Shown: piece by piece, positions 1 through 5,735 of the stretch
Layout of the letters: each line of letters begins with the position of its first letter
Numbering within the stretch: position 1 is the first letter of the stretch
From: Bacillota bacterium
GTDB taxonomy: Bacteria > Bacillota > Clostridia > Oscillospirales > Butyricicoccaceae
Reading direction: 5' to 3'
NCBI GenBank assembly: GCA_030705725.1
Contig: JAUZPW010000092.1
Span: 1-6,201, forward strand
Length of the DNA: 6,201 bases
Position numbers and translations under genes: made by a program
The notes under the pieces: model-generated
Seen by the model: the letters and a program-made list of their open reading frames with translations, nothing else
Told to the model about the DNA's origin: nothing
The model's database searches: none

Positions 1-1101
1 CTAGAGGAGGCCCCTAGGGACCGCTATCCGGTGCAGACTTATGTGCTGGAGCACGATCCGCGTCTGCTTGCGGACGCAATGCGGCGCGAGCTGTCGCGCG
101 GGGGCCAGGTATATTACCTGCACAATCACATTGAATCCATTTCCCGGACGGCTTACAGAATACGCGAGGAAATTCCGGACGCGACGGTTGAAATCGCTCA
201 CGGTCAGATGCCGCAGGCGCAGCTTAACGACATCATGGGCAGGATGTCCGACGGAAATATCGATATTTTGGTATGTACGACGATAATTGAAACTGGCCTT
301 GACATTTCAAACGTCAATACCCTCATCATTGAAAACGCCGACACTTTCGGACTTTCGCAGCTCCACCAGATCAGGGGCCGCGTCGGCAGATCATCGCGGC
401 ACGCTTTTTCCTATTTTACCTTCAGGCGCGGAAAGGTTCTTTCGGAAATCGCACAGAAACGTCTCTCCGCCATACGCGAGTTCGCCGAGTTCGGCTCGGG
501 CTTTAAGATAGCCATGCGCGACCTTGAGATCAGGGGTGCGGGAAACGTGCTGGGCCCAGAGCAAAGCGGACATATGATATCGGTGGGCTACGACATGTAT
601 CTGAAGCTTCTCGAGGAGGCCGTGATAACCGAGCAGGGCGGAGAAGTGCAGGAACGCGTCGAGTGCGCCGCGGAATTTGCCTTAAACGCGAATATACCGC
701 AGAAATACGTGCCGGACGCGGGACAGCGCATAGACCTCTACCGCAGGATAGCGATGATCCGCTCGGAAGAGGACCGCGGGGATATGATCGACGAGCTTAT
801 TGACCGTTACGGCGATCCTCCGTCAGAAACGGCGGCGCTTCTCGATATTGCGCTGCTGCGCTTTGAGGCATCTCAGGCTGGAATTACCGAGCTTTCCCAG
901 AAGGAAGGGCGGCTGATTGTGATCTTTAAAAAGCCCGATTTTATGCGGATTTCAAACCTTTGCTCCGAGCCTTACTACAAGGGGCGTATCCTGCTGAACG
1001 CCGGCGAGTCGCCTTACATCTCGCTAAGGCTGAAACCAGATATTCCCGCATTGCAGGAGGCCAGGCGCCTTATTTCGAGCTACGACATAAGTCCGTCTTA
1101 G
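1..1101 (+). CDS. mfd: Transcription-repair coupling factor Mfd, C-terminal part (5' end outside window)
   Basis: Mfd is a cytoplasmic ATP-driven DNA translocase that removes RNA polymerase stalled at lesions and recruits UvrA. The frame is open from base 1 and gives 366 residues, about a third of the usual 1,100-1,200; the N-terminal UvrB-like, RNAP-interaction and first translocase domains lie off the left edge. The visible part starts in the second RecG-like translocase domain. Motif V is TTIIETGLDI (about residues 93-102 of the fragment), motif VI is QIRGRVGR (123-130), and the TRG segment contains FGSGFKIAMRDLEIRGAGN followed by LGPEQSGH (to about 191). The C-terminal TRCF/D7 domain, which restrains the translocase, covers roughly 220-320 (QKYVPDAGQRIDLYRRIA, IDRYGDPP). 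The frame ends at TAG with no break. A GTG at 31 is internal and is not the start. No terminator is visible before the next gene, so some read-through is likely. Confidence 0.97.
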   Translation, partial: LEEAPRDRYPVQTYVLEHDPRLLADAMRRELSRGGQVYYLHNHIESISRTAYRIREEIPDATVEIAHGQMPQAQLNDIMGRMSDGNIDILVCTTIIETGLDISNVNTLIIENADTFGLSQLHQIRGRVGRSSRHAFSYFTFRRGKVLSEIAQKRLSAIREFAEFGSGFKIAMRDLEIRGAGNVLGPEQSGHMISVGYDMYLKLLEEAVITEQGGEVQERVECAAEFALNANIPQKYVPDAGQRIDLYRRIAMIRSEEDRGDMIDELIDRYGDPPSETAALLDIALLRFEASQAGITELSQKEGRLIVIFKKPDFMRISNLCSEPYYKGRILLNAGESPYISLRLKPDIPALQEARRLISSYDISPS

Positions 1102-1121
1102 GAATATTTGAGCTTTAAGAC

Positions 1122-1150
1122 TTGTATACTGTTTTGTGCCGATTTATACT
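1122..1150 (+). promoter_or_regulatory. Possible sigma-A-type promoter upstream of the foldase gene
   Basis: TTGTAT (1122-1127) and TATACT (1145-1150) are separated by 17 bases. The -10 box matches the TATAAT consensus at five of six positions, but the -35 box matches TTGACA at only three. The predicted start, near 1157, would leave a leader of about 50 bases before the ATG at 1206. This is a pattern match only; the gene could equally be expressed from read-through of mfd. Confidence 0.35.
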
Positions 1151-1190
1151 TTAACCTGAGCGTGGGCCTTAAACCCTCAGCCAAATCAAA

Positions 1191-1195
1191 AAGGA
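1191..1195 (+). promoter_or_regulatory. Ribosome binding site for the foldase lipoprotein gene
   Basis: AAGGA ends 10 bases before the ATG at 1206. It supports that start over the two overlapping ATGs at 1195 and 1198, which lie in another frame and open only a short ORF without family resemblance. No other in-frame start lies close upstream. Confidence 0.55.
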
Positions 1196-1205
1196 TGATG
1201 TCTCG

Positions 1206-2213
1206 ATGTTTCGGTTCCGTGCTGTTTTTCTTTTACTTTTATCGGCTGTTATTTTGCTTTCGTCCTTCGGGTGTGCCGTTAAAAGCAGCCCCGTTGCAAT
1301 GACTGTCGGCGACAACCGGATAAGCGCCCGCGAGTACGCCTATTTTTTGCAGCTTAACGCTTCTTATGTAGATCCGGAGCAGGGAGACGACGGAGAGGCT
1401 TCGGCAAAGGAATCGGCGACAAGCCAGATTATCCTTATGTATACCGTTTTGGACAAGGCGTCGGAGCTCGGCATTACGCTTACCAAAGAAGAAGAGCAGC
1501 AGCTCAAAGAAAATAAAAAGCAGAATATCGAGTCGGCCGGCGGAATGGCAGCATACGAAAAGGCTTTGAAGCAGTCTGGAATGACGGATTCTCTTTTTGA
1601 CAAAGTAAACAGATATTCGTTTATTTACGATAAGCTTTCAAAAGTTTTATTTTCCGAAGGAGGCCCCAATGAGCCCAAGGAGGACGAAATCCGGGTTTTT
1701 TTTGACAAAAACTACGTTACCGTATCTCATATACTAAAAAAGACGGTTGACAGTGATGGAAACCCGATCGGGGAAGAAGCGTCCGCCAAAAAGCGAGCAG
1801 AAGCGGACGCGCTTTTATCTAAAATCAGAGGCGGCAAGGACTTTATGTCCGTTGTTAAAACGGAGAATGAAGACACCGGCCTTACGCCCGAAAATAATTA
1901 CACATATACTTTTACTTACTCTGCCCTTGACCCCGAAAATGCCATGGTTCCGGAATTCGAGGAAGCGGCGTTCGCTTTGGACGTCGGCGGAGTGAGCGGG
2001 ATTGTCGAAACGCAATATGGCTATCACATAATTAAAAGGCTTCCGCTTGACGAAGCCTACCTGGCCGGACACAAAAGCAGCATCTTGTCGGTTATGTCCG
2101 ACGGTCTTTTTGAAAAGCTTACAAAATCGTGGGTAAGCGGGGCGAAGGTCACTTACACGGACGAATACAAAAATATTACGCTCAAAAACGTGAATACTTA
2201 TCTCGGCAAATAG
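1206..2213 (+). CDS. PrsA/SurA-like peptidylprolyl isomerase, probable foldase lipoprotein
   Basis: 335 residues. The N-terminus has arginines at 3 and 5, a hydrophobic stretch (about 6-22) and Cys23 after SSFG. This looks like a lipoprotein signal peptide, although Ser at -3 and Phe at -2 depart from the usual L-[AS]-[GA]-C lipobox. Residues about 30-165 are a charged, mostly helical SurA-N/trigger-factor-like chaperone arm (VAMTVGDNRISAREYAYFLQ; EEEQQLKENKK). Residues about 171-280 are a parvulin-type rotamase domain: VSHILKK (173-179), VPEFEEAAFAL (248-258), YGYHIIKR (271-278). Such proteins sit on the outer face of the membrane and assist folding of exported proteins. The central GGDLG-type loop of classical parvulins is not recognisable (see findings), so isomerase activity is less certain than the fold. 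Mfd followed by a PpiC-type protein is a familiar neighbourhood in clostridia. The gene ends before two rightward terminators. PrsA is the closest functional name, but orthology is not proven. Confidence 0.87.
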   Translation: MFRFRAVFLLLLSAVILLSSFGCAVKSSPVAMTVGDNRISAREYAYFLQLNASYVDPEQGDDGEASAKESATSQIILMYTVLDKASELGITLTKEEEQQLKENKKQNIESAGGMAAYEKALKQSGMTDSLFDKVNRYSFIYDKLSKVLFSEGGPNEPKEDEIRVFFDKNYVTVSHILKKTVDSDGNPIGEEASAKKRAEADALLSKIRGGKDFMSVVKTENEDTGLTPENNYTYTFTYSALDPENAMVPEFEEAAFALDVGGVSGIVETQYGYHIIKRLPLDEAYLAGHKSSILSVMSDGLFEKLTKSWVSGAKVTYTDEYKNITLKNVNTYLGK

Positions 2214-2293
2214 GATATATGCTAAAAGTTTGAGGCTGCTGCAAAACAAACCAGCGGCAGCAGATTGCGCAATAAAACAGCCCGATGAACAGA

Positions 2294-2342
2294 AGAATGC
2301 GCCTTGAAATGGCTTTTTTTAGCCAAATCGAGACGCATTTTT
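2294..2342 (+). terminator. Rho-independent terminator after the foldase gene (first of two)
   Basis: A long imperfect hairpin. AATGCG (2296-2301) pairs with CGCATT (2334-2339), CTTGA (2303-2307) with TCGAG (2328-2332, one G-U), and TGGCT (2310-2314) with AGCCA (2321-2325), closed by a T6 loop. That gives 16 base pairs with three mismatched positions. A T5 run (2338-2342) overlaps and follows the stem in the + direction. In the - direction the stem is followed by TTCTTCTGTTC, so weak bidirectional action for the convergent M20-family gene is possible. Confidence 0.75.
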
Positions 2343-2360
2343 GTGCACTATTTTCCTGGG

Positions 2361-2392
2361 AAGGCGTTTTTCAACAGCGCCTTTTCTTTTTT
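2361..2392 (+). terminator. Second rho-independent terminator in tandem
   Basis: AAGGCG (2361-2366) pairs with CGCCTT (2378-2383). Two further pairs (2367-2368 with 2376-2377, one of them G-U) leave a 7-base loop. The stem runs into TTTTCTTTTTT (2382-2392), a strong T-tract in the + direction. On the - strand the tract precedes the hairpin and TTCCC follows it, so this one should act on rightward transcription only. It lies 16 bases before the 3' end of the convergent gene. Confidence 0.75.
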
Positions 2393-2407
2393 GATTTGCA
2401 GTTTACT

Positions 2408-3877
2408 TTACAAAATATCGCTTCCAGCGCTTTTTATAATCGAAATGTAGGTTTCCACCGCGGCTCCAACGGCGCTGTCCCTAACTGAATCCTCGTCCAG
2501 CTCGGAATAGTTTCTGGCTTCGAGCAGAACGGGGGACACCCTATACACAGAGCCGCAGATTTTTTCGAAGTAACGCGCGCCGTTAGGCTTATCCGATATG
2601 CACGGAGCTATCAGGATTCTGCCGAAACGCGCCTGAATCGCGCGGCATATGCTTTTATAGGCCTCCGACCCGGTTTCCGAAATATTCGAAGCCTCCACGG
2701 CTTCAAGTTCGTGTATCGTCACGGGAAGGTCGGAAAGTATATCGCCGATATAATCGCGGACATACTGCGCGGTGTCGCCGTTAATAAGGCCTATATCCAA
2801 AAACGCCTCGCCCTGCGCAATTTTTTTATCGGAAATCTTTATCGAGGTTCCGAGCATCGGGTTACTTTCAGGTTCTTTGCGGAATATCCTGTAAAACAGA
2901 CCTTTTGTAAACGGAAGGTTTCCGAGAGCAAACCGCCCCATAAACGTCAGCGCGGGCGCCATTGCGCGGTAATACGCCCTTGTGGTTTCAGTTATGCGGT
3001 ATTTGACAGGCGCGGATTCGATTCTGTAAACGGCTTCCTCAAGCACCTCGGACGCTGTCCGCTCTTTGCCGCTTTTTACGGGAAAAGCCGTTAATTTAAG
3101 CCTCAGCCTGCCCTTTTCCGCTATGCCGACGGCGGCGCTTGCCGTGAATCTGTTTCTGTTTGCAAAGGAATATACATTGCCGGAGCCGTAAAGCACGAAT
3201 ACTGGGTTTATTTTTTTGCGGAAAAGCATGCGCGTTATATTGAACATGCCGTTTTGCCCGCCAGTTTCGCCGTCATGCCCGAAAGCGAAATAGATACTTC
3301 GCTTCGTGGGAGCATACCCCGCCTTCAGAAGGCAGTCGATTGCCTCGAGCGTCGCTATTGTGCTGCATATGCCGCCGGAGGCATCCGGTCCGGAAATAAT
3401 GCTTTTCTCTATATATTCGTCAGGGTTTTTATTATCGTTTTCGAGTTTTGTGGGGTTTAAGTCATAATGCGAACATATTACAACCGGCGCGCCTTGCTCA
3501 TCCGTTCTTGAAGGCCAGTAGAACAATATGCTGCCGGCTCCGTAAACGTCGAAGCTAAGCGCCTTGTATATTTCGGGGTATCTGCCTTCGAGCATCTTAC
3601 GAAAGCGCAGCAGCGATTCCGGATTTTTTTCGGCGGTTCTCAGGTTAAGCGCCATTTGCAGACTTTTTGCCGCGTGGTCACGGATTTCGGGGTCCGGCGC
3701 GCTCAACTTATAGCGTTCTTTCTCTTTCGGAATTTTGCCCATGCGAAGAGTGTTGATCAGCGGGATCAGAACAGCCAGCGTTACTAATACGGAAAGAAAA
3801 AACCAGAGGAAATCGACGTTTTGCTCATATATATTCCCCAGAAGAATTCTGATTGACGCCATTAAATTTTGTAGCAT
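2408..3877 (-). CDS. Membrane-anchored M20-family (carboxypeptidase S/PM20D1-like) protein, probably catalytically inactive
   Basis: 489 residues. One membrane helix (about 22-42, rich in L, V and F) follows a short N-terminus, and the rest is probably extracytoplasmic. The M20 fold shows in order: a leading helix region (60-110, FRKMLEGRYPEIYKAL), SHYD (136-139), GPDASGG (163-169), FAFGHDGETGG (197-207), a lid domain (about 255-395, with LDIGLINGDT at 360-369) and a return to the catalytic domain (FGRILIAPC, YRVSPVLL at 445-452). M20 enzymes are di-zinc hydrolases of peptides or N-acyl amino acids. His137, Asp139, Asp165 and Glu204 match known metal or active-site positions. The general base is Gly203, the expected Asp/Glu ligand is Tyr230, and no histidine occurs after residue 389. 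Hydrolysis is therefore unlikely, and a binding or scaffold role is inferred. The SHYD and GPDASGG motifs also resemble M28, but the C-terminal half fits M20. It starts 20 bases after ribF, so it is probably co-transcribed. Confidence 0.82.
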   Translation of the reverse strand: MLQNLMASIRILLGNIYEQNVDFLWFFLSVLVTLAVLIPLINTLRMGKIPKEKERYKLSAPDPEIRDHAAKSLQMALNLRTAEKNPESLLRFRKMLEGRYPEIYKALSFDVYGAGSILFYWPSRTDEQGAPVVICSHYDLNPTKLENDNKNPDEYIEKSIISGPDASGGICSTIATLEAIDCLLKAGYAPTKRSIYFAFGHDGETGGQNGMFNITRMLFRKKINPVFVLYGSGNVYSFANRNRFTASAAVGIAEKGRLRLKLTAFPVKSGKERTASEVLEEAVYRIESAPVKYRITETTRAYYRAMAPALTFMGRFALGNLPFTKGLFYRIFRKEPESNPMLGTSIKISDKKIAQGEAFLDIGLINGDTAQYVRDYIGDILSDLPVTIHELEAVEASNISETGSEAYKSICRAIQARFGRILIAPCISDKPNGARYFEKICGSVYRVSPVLLEARNYSELDEDSVRDSAVGAAVETYISIIKSAGSDIL

Positions 3878-3884
3878 CCGATCG

Positions 3885-3892
3885 TTCCTCTC
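3885..3892 (-). promoter_or_regulatory. Ribosome binding site for the M20-family gene
   Basis: Read on the - strand, GAGAGGAA lies in the 20-base gap between the ribF stop and the ATG at 3877-3875. AGGA ends 8 bases before the ATG. This supports the full-length start that includes the membrane helix rather than the internal Met6. Confidence 0.7.
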
Positions 3893-3897
3893 TTCTA

Positions 3898-4791
3898 TTA
3901 AAGCCCTGAAAAGTAACTTTTTGCCGCCGTTATATCCCGCTCAATCTGCAAAAGCAGCTCCTTAGCGTCGGAAAACCGATGCTCGGGGCGGAGATAGCGC
4001 AGAAGCTCTATCCGCGCGGTCTCACCATAAGCATTGCCGCTGTAGCCTATCGCGTTTGTCTCGACGGTTACGCCTCCGTTTGAGAACGTCGGGCGGACGC
4101 CGATATTTGTAACGGCCATGTAAGACGTTTCGCCAAGGTATGCTTTTGAGATATAAACACCGTACGGCGGCAGCAGAACGGAAGCGTCTACTTCTATGTT
4201 AATCGTGGGCACGAGCTTTTTTGAGCCTATCCCTTTTCCGGATACCACCCGGCCGGTATATTCGTGAGCGTGGCCCAAAAACCTATTCGCCTGCTCTATT
4301 TCGCCTTTCGCAATAAGCTCCTTAACTATTGTCGAGCTTACGGTCATACCGTCAAGCTTTACGTCCTTCACAATGTCGCAGCTGATATTATTCTCGCGGC
4401 AGATCGTCCTAAGCTTTTCAGGCGTTCCGAGGCCTTTATAGCCGAACCGGAAGCTTTCGCCCGAGATCAAATGGGATGCGCTATATTTTTTAAGCAGTAT
4501 ATCCTTAAAAAAGTCGCGCCAGTCAAAATGCATCATCGCGTTATCGAACGGGAGCAGCAATACTTCCGATACACCGCCGATCCTTCTAAGCATTTCGACA
4601 CGCTGCTCATTGGTGGATAGCGTTTTTATTTCGCTGTTTAGCACAAGACCGTCGGGATGGCTGCTGAAAGTCAGCGCGGCGCTGCGAAGGTCTTTATCCG
4701 CGGCTATCTCGCAGCAGCGCTTAAGAAGCGACATATGCCCGATATGTACTCCGTCGAAAAAGCCCAGCGCTATTGCCCTTTTTACTTTCAA
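3898..4791 (-). CDS. ribF: Bifunctional riboflavin kinase / FAD synthetase RibF
   Basis: RibF makes FMN from riboflavin and ATP, then FAD from FMN and ATP, in the cytoplasm. The N-terminal nucleotidyltransferase domain has GFFDGVHIGH (residues 10-19 from the chosen start), GESFRFGYKG (111-120) and SSTIVKE (152-158; the usual SSTxIR has VK here). The C-terminal flavokinase domain has PTIN (195-198), NIGVRPTF (229-236), the putative catalytic Glu244 in VETNAI, and the closing helix ending RDITAAK. Length is 297 residues, near the family norm. The longest open frame begins at an ATG at 4866 inside truB. I chose the TTG at 4791-4789 because GGAGG lies 8 bases upstream, the protein then begins MKVKRAIALGFFDGVH as family members do, and the overlap with truB disappears. 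The gene follows truB by 32 bases in an apparent operon. Confidence 0.94.
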   Translation of the reverse strand: MKVKRAIALGFFDGVHIGHMSLLKRCCEIAADKDLRSAALTFSSHPDGLVLNSEIKTLSTNEQRVEMLRRIGGVSEVLLLPFDNAMMHFDWRDFFKDILLKKYSASHLISGESFRFGYKGLGTPEKLRTICRENNISCDIVKDVKLDGMTVSSTIVKELIAKGEIEQANRFLGHAHEYTGRVVSGKGIGSKKLVPTINIEVDASVLLPPYGVYISKAYLGETSYMAVTNIGVRPTFSNGGVTVETNAIGYSGNAYGETARIELLRYLRPEHRFSDAKELLLQIERDITAAKSYFSGL

Positions 4792-4797
4792 AATAGA

Positions 4798-4804
4798 TTC
4801 CTCC
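4798..4804 (-). promoter_or_regulatory. Strong ribosome binding site that decides the ribF start
   Basis: GGAGGAA on the - strand (4804 down to 4798). GGAGG is 8 bases from the TTG at 4791. It is the best Shine-Dalgarno match near this gene, whereas the upstream ATG at 4866 has only truB coding sequence before it and no comparable site. Confidence 0.8.
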
Positions 4805-4823
4805 AAAGACCTGTGCAAAGAAA

Positions 4824-4849
4824 TCAGCCGAAAAAGTTTTTTTCGCTGA
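4824..4849 (-). repeat. Inverted repeat spanning the truB stop codon
   Basis: On the - strand TCAGCGAAAAA pairs with TTTTTCGGCTGA, with one bulged base (4828) and a 3-base loop (4836-4838), giving about 11 pairs. It covers the last eight codons and the TGA of truB. It is A/T-rich and not followed by a T-tract, so it is not a terminator of the usual kind. It could be a small intercistronic RNA hairpin or a by-product of the coding sequence. Confidence 0.4.
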
Positions 4850-5735
4850 ATACCGCCAGTCCGCATTCACTCAGGCGCCTTACCCGGCCTAACATCAAAA
4901 AGGCACCGCCTTCGGAATAAACCCGGCAGATTTGCCCTTCTTCAGGTAAAACCGGGCTTACAGATTCTGCCGGCAAAAATGCGCCATTCCTGACGCGCGA
5001 CTCGCCGAATTCATCGGCCGTTAGCCCGGGATATTCGCGAAACAAGGTGTCTACCGGTTTTATATGCCGGGTTATTTCCCCGGCTTCGGTTATTTTTTCA
5101 ATTTCATTTAAGCTGAGCGCGTCGTCAAGCGTAAACATACCGGACCTTGTCCTTCTTAAGTCCGTCATTACCGCGTGACAGCCGAGCGTTTCGCCTATGT
5201 CGCTGCAAAGCGTCCTTATATATGTTCCCGATGAGCAGCGTATGCGGATTTGGTATATGTTATTGATTAAGTCCGAGTTCAGGAGTTCCGCTTCTGAAAT
5301 TACGACTTTTCTCGGCTCCCGCTCCACCGTTTCGCCCCGGCGAGCGTATTCGTAAAGCTTTTTACCGTTTTTTTTCAGGGCGGAATACATCGGCGGAAGC
5401 TGTGAAATCTCACCAAGGAATGAATAAAGCGCCTTTTCCACGTCATTTTTTGAAACGTCAACAGGCGCGGTTTTCAATATTTCCCCGGTTATATCCTGCG
5501 TATCGGTCGCAATTCCGAGCCTGAACGACGCGATATACTCTTTTTCGTGGTGCAGGGCATATTCGCAGCCCTTCGTCGCGGAGCCGAGAAATACCGCCAG
5601 GACTCCGGTTGCAATTGGGTCGAGCGTTCCGGAATGACCGATTCTTTTCATATGAAATATTCCCCGAAGAACCGATATAACATCATGAGAGGTAAAATTC
5701 TTCGGTTTATCGACTGTTATTATTCCTGAATACAT
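4824..5735 (-). CDS. truB: tRNA pseudouridine(55) synthase TruB
   Basis: TruB isomerises uridine 55 in the T-loop of tRNAs. The 303 residues carry the hallmarks of the family: DKPKNFTSHDV near the N-terminus, GHSGTLDPIATGVL (33-46) with catalytic Asp39, KEY (65-67) and TDTQD (78-82), YSALKKNGKKLYEYARRGE (117-135), and SSGTYIRTLCSDIGETLG (168-185) with Arg174. LRRTRSGMF (193-201) follows. A PUA-like C-terminal domain covers about 235-300. All key residues are present and the length is normal. The ATG overlaps the end of nrnA by 16 bases in another frame, which suggests translational coupling; the preceding GGAAG is a modest ribosome site. The last codons contain an A7 run within an inverted repeat that spans the stop (see findings). 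Confidence 0.97.
   Translation of the reverse strand: MYSGIITVDKPKNFTSHDVISVLRGIFHMKRIGHSGTLDPIATGVLAVFLGSATKGCEYALHHEKEYIASFRLGIATDTQDITGEILKTAPVDVSKNDVEKALYSFLGEISQLPPMYSALKKNGKKLYEYARRGETVEREPRKVVISEAELLNSDLINNIYQIRIRCSSGTYIRTLCSDIGETLGCHAVMTDLRRTRSGMFTLDDALSLNEIEKITEAGEITRHIKPVDTLFREYPGLTADEFGESRVRNGAFLPAESVSPVLPEEGQICRVYSEGGAFLMLGRVRRLSECGLAVFSEKNFFG

Noticed and set aside
1156..1180. CTGAG/CTCAG inverted repeat after mfd
   Set aside because: The stem is short and bulged with no T-tract, so it is not a convincing mfd terminator; it may be chance sequence in the leader.
1108..1302. 64-codon + strand ORF upstream of and overlapping the foldase gene
   Set aside because: It is Cys- and Phe-rich with no family resemblance, covers the leader and signal-peptide region in another frame, and its own start lacks a ribosome site.
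1696..1703. T8 homopolymer in the foldase coding sequence, a possible frameshift or sequencing slip
   Set aside because: The frame continues on both sides with matching family sequence (chaperone arm before, VSHIL after), so nothing is broken.
1702..1735. TTGACA followed by TATACT inside the foldase gene, resembling an internal promoter
   Set aside because: The spacer is 22 bases, too long for a sigma-A-type promoter, and both elements are explained by the FFDKNYVTVSHIL coding sequence.
1815..2249. 144-codon - strand ORF opposite the foldase gene
   Set aside because: It is a shadow frame: no recognisable family, no ribosome site, and the opposite strand carries a clear lipoprotein gene.
2236..2263. 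CTGCTGC/GCAGCAG inverted repeat just after the foldase stop
   Set aside because: It has a 7-bp stem with a 14-base loop and no T-run on either strand; the two hairpins further downstream are much better terminators.
2285..2488. 67-codon + strand ORF in the convergent gap
   Set aside because: It is made of both terminator hairpins and the antisense end of the M20-like gene, with low-complexity Phe-rich product.
2711..3094. 127-codon + strand ORF inside the M20-like gene
   Set aside because: It is a shadow of the - strand coding frame with no family resemblance.
3383..3469. Possible M28 rather than M20 assignment from SHYD and GPDASGG
   Set aside because: The spacing from Asp165 through the following helix also fits M20 without a gap, and the lid domain and YRVSPVLL-type C-terminus are M20/CPS1-like. 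In either family the expected Glu-Glu pair is broken to Gly-Glu.
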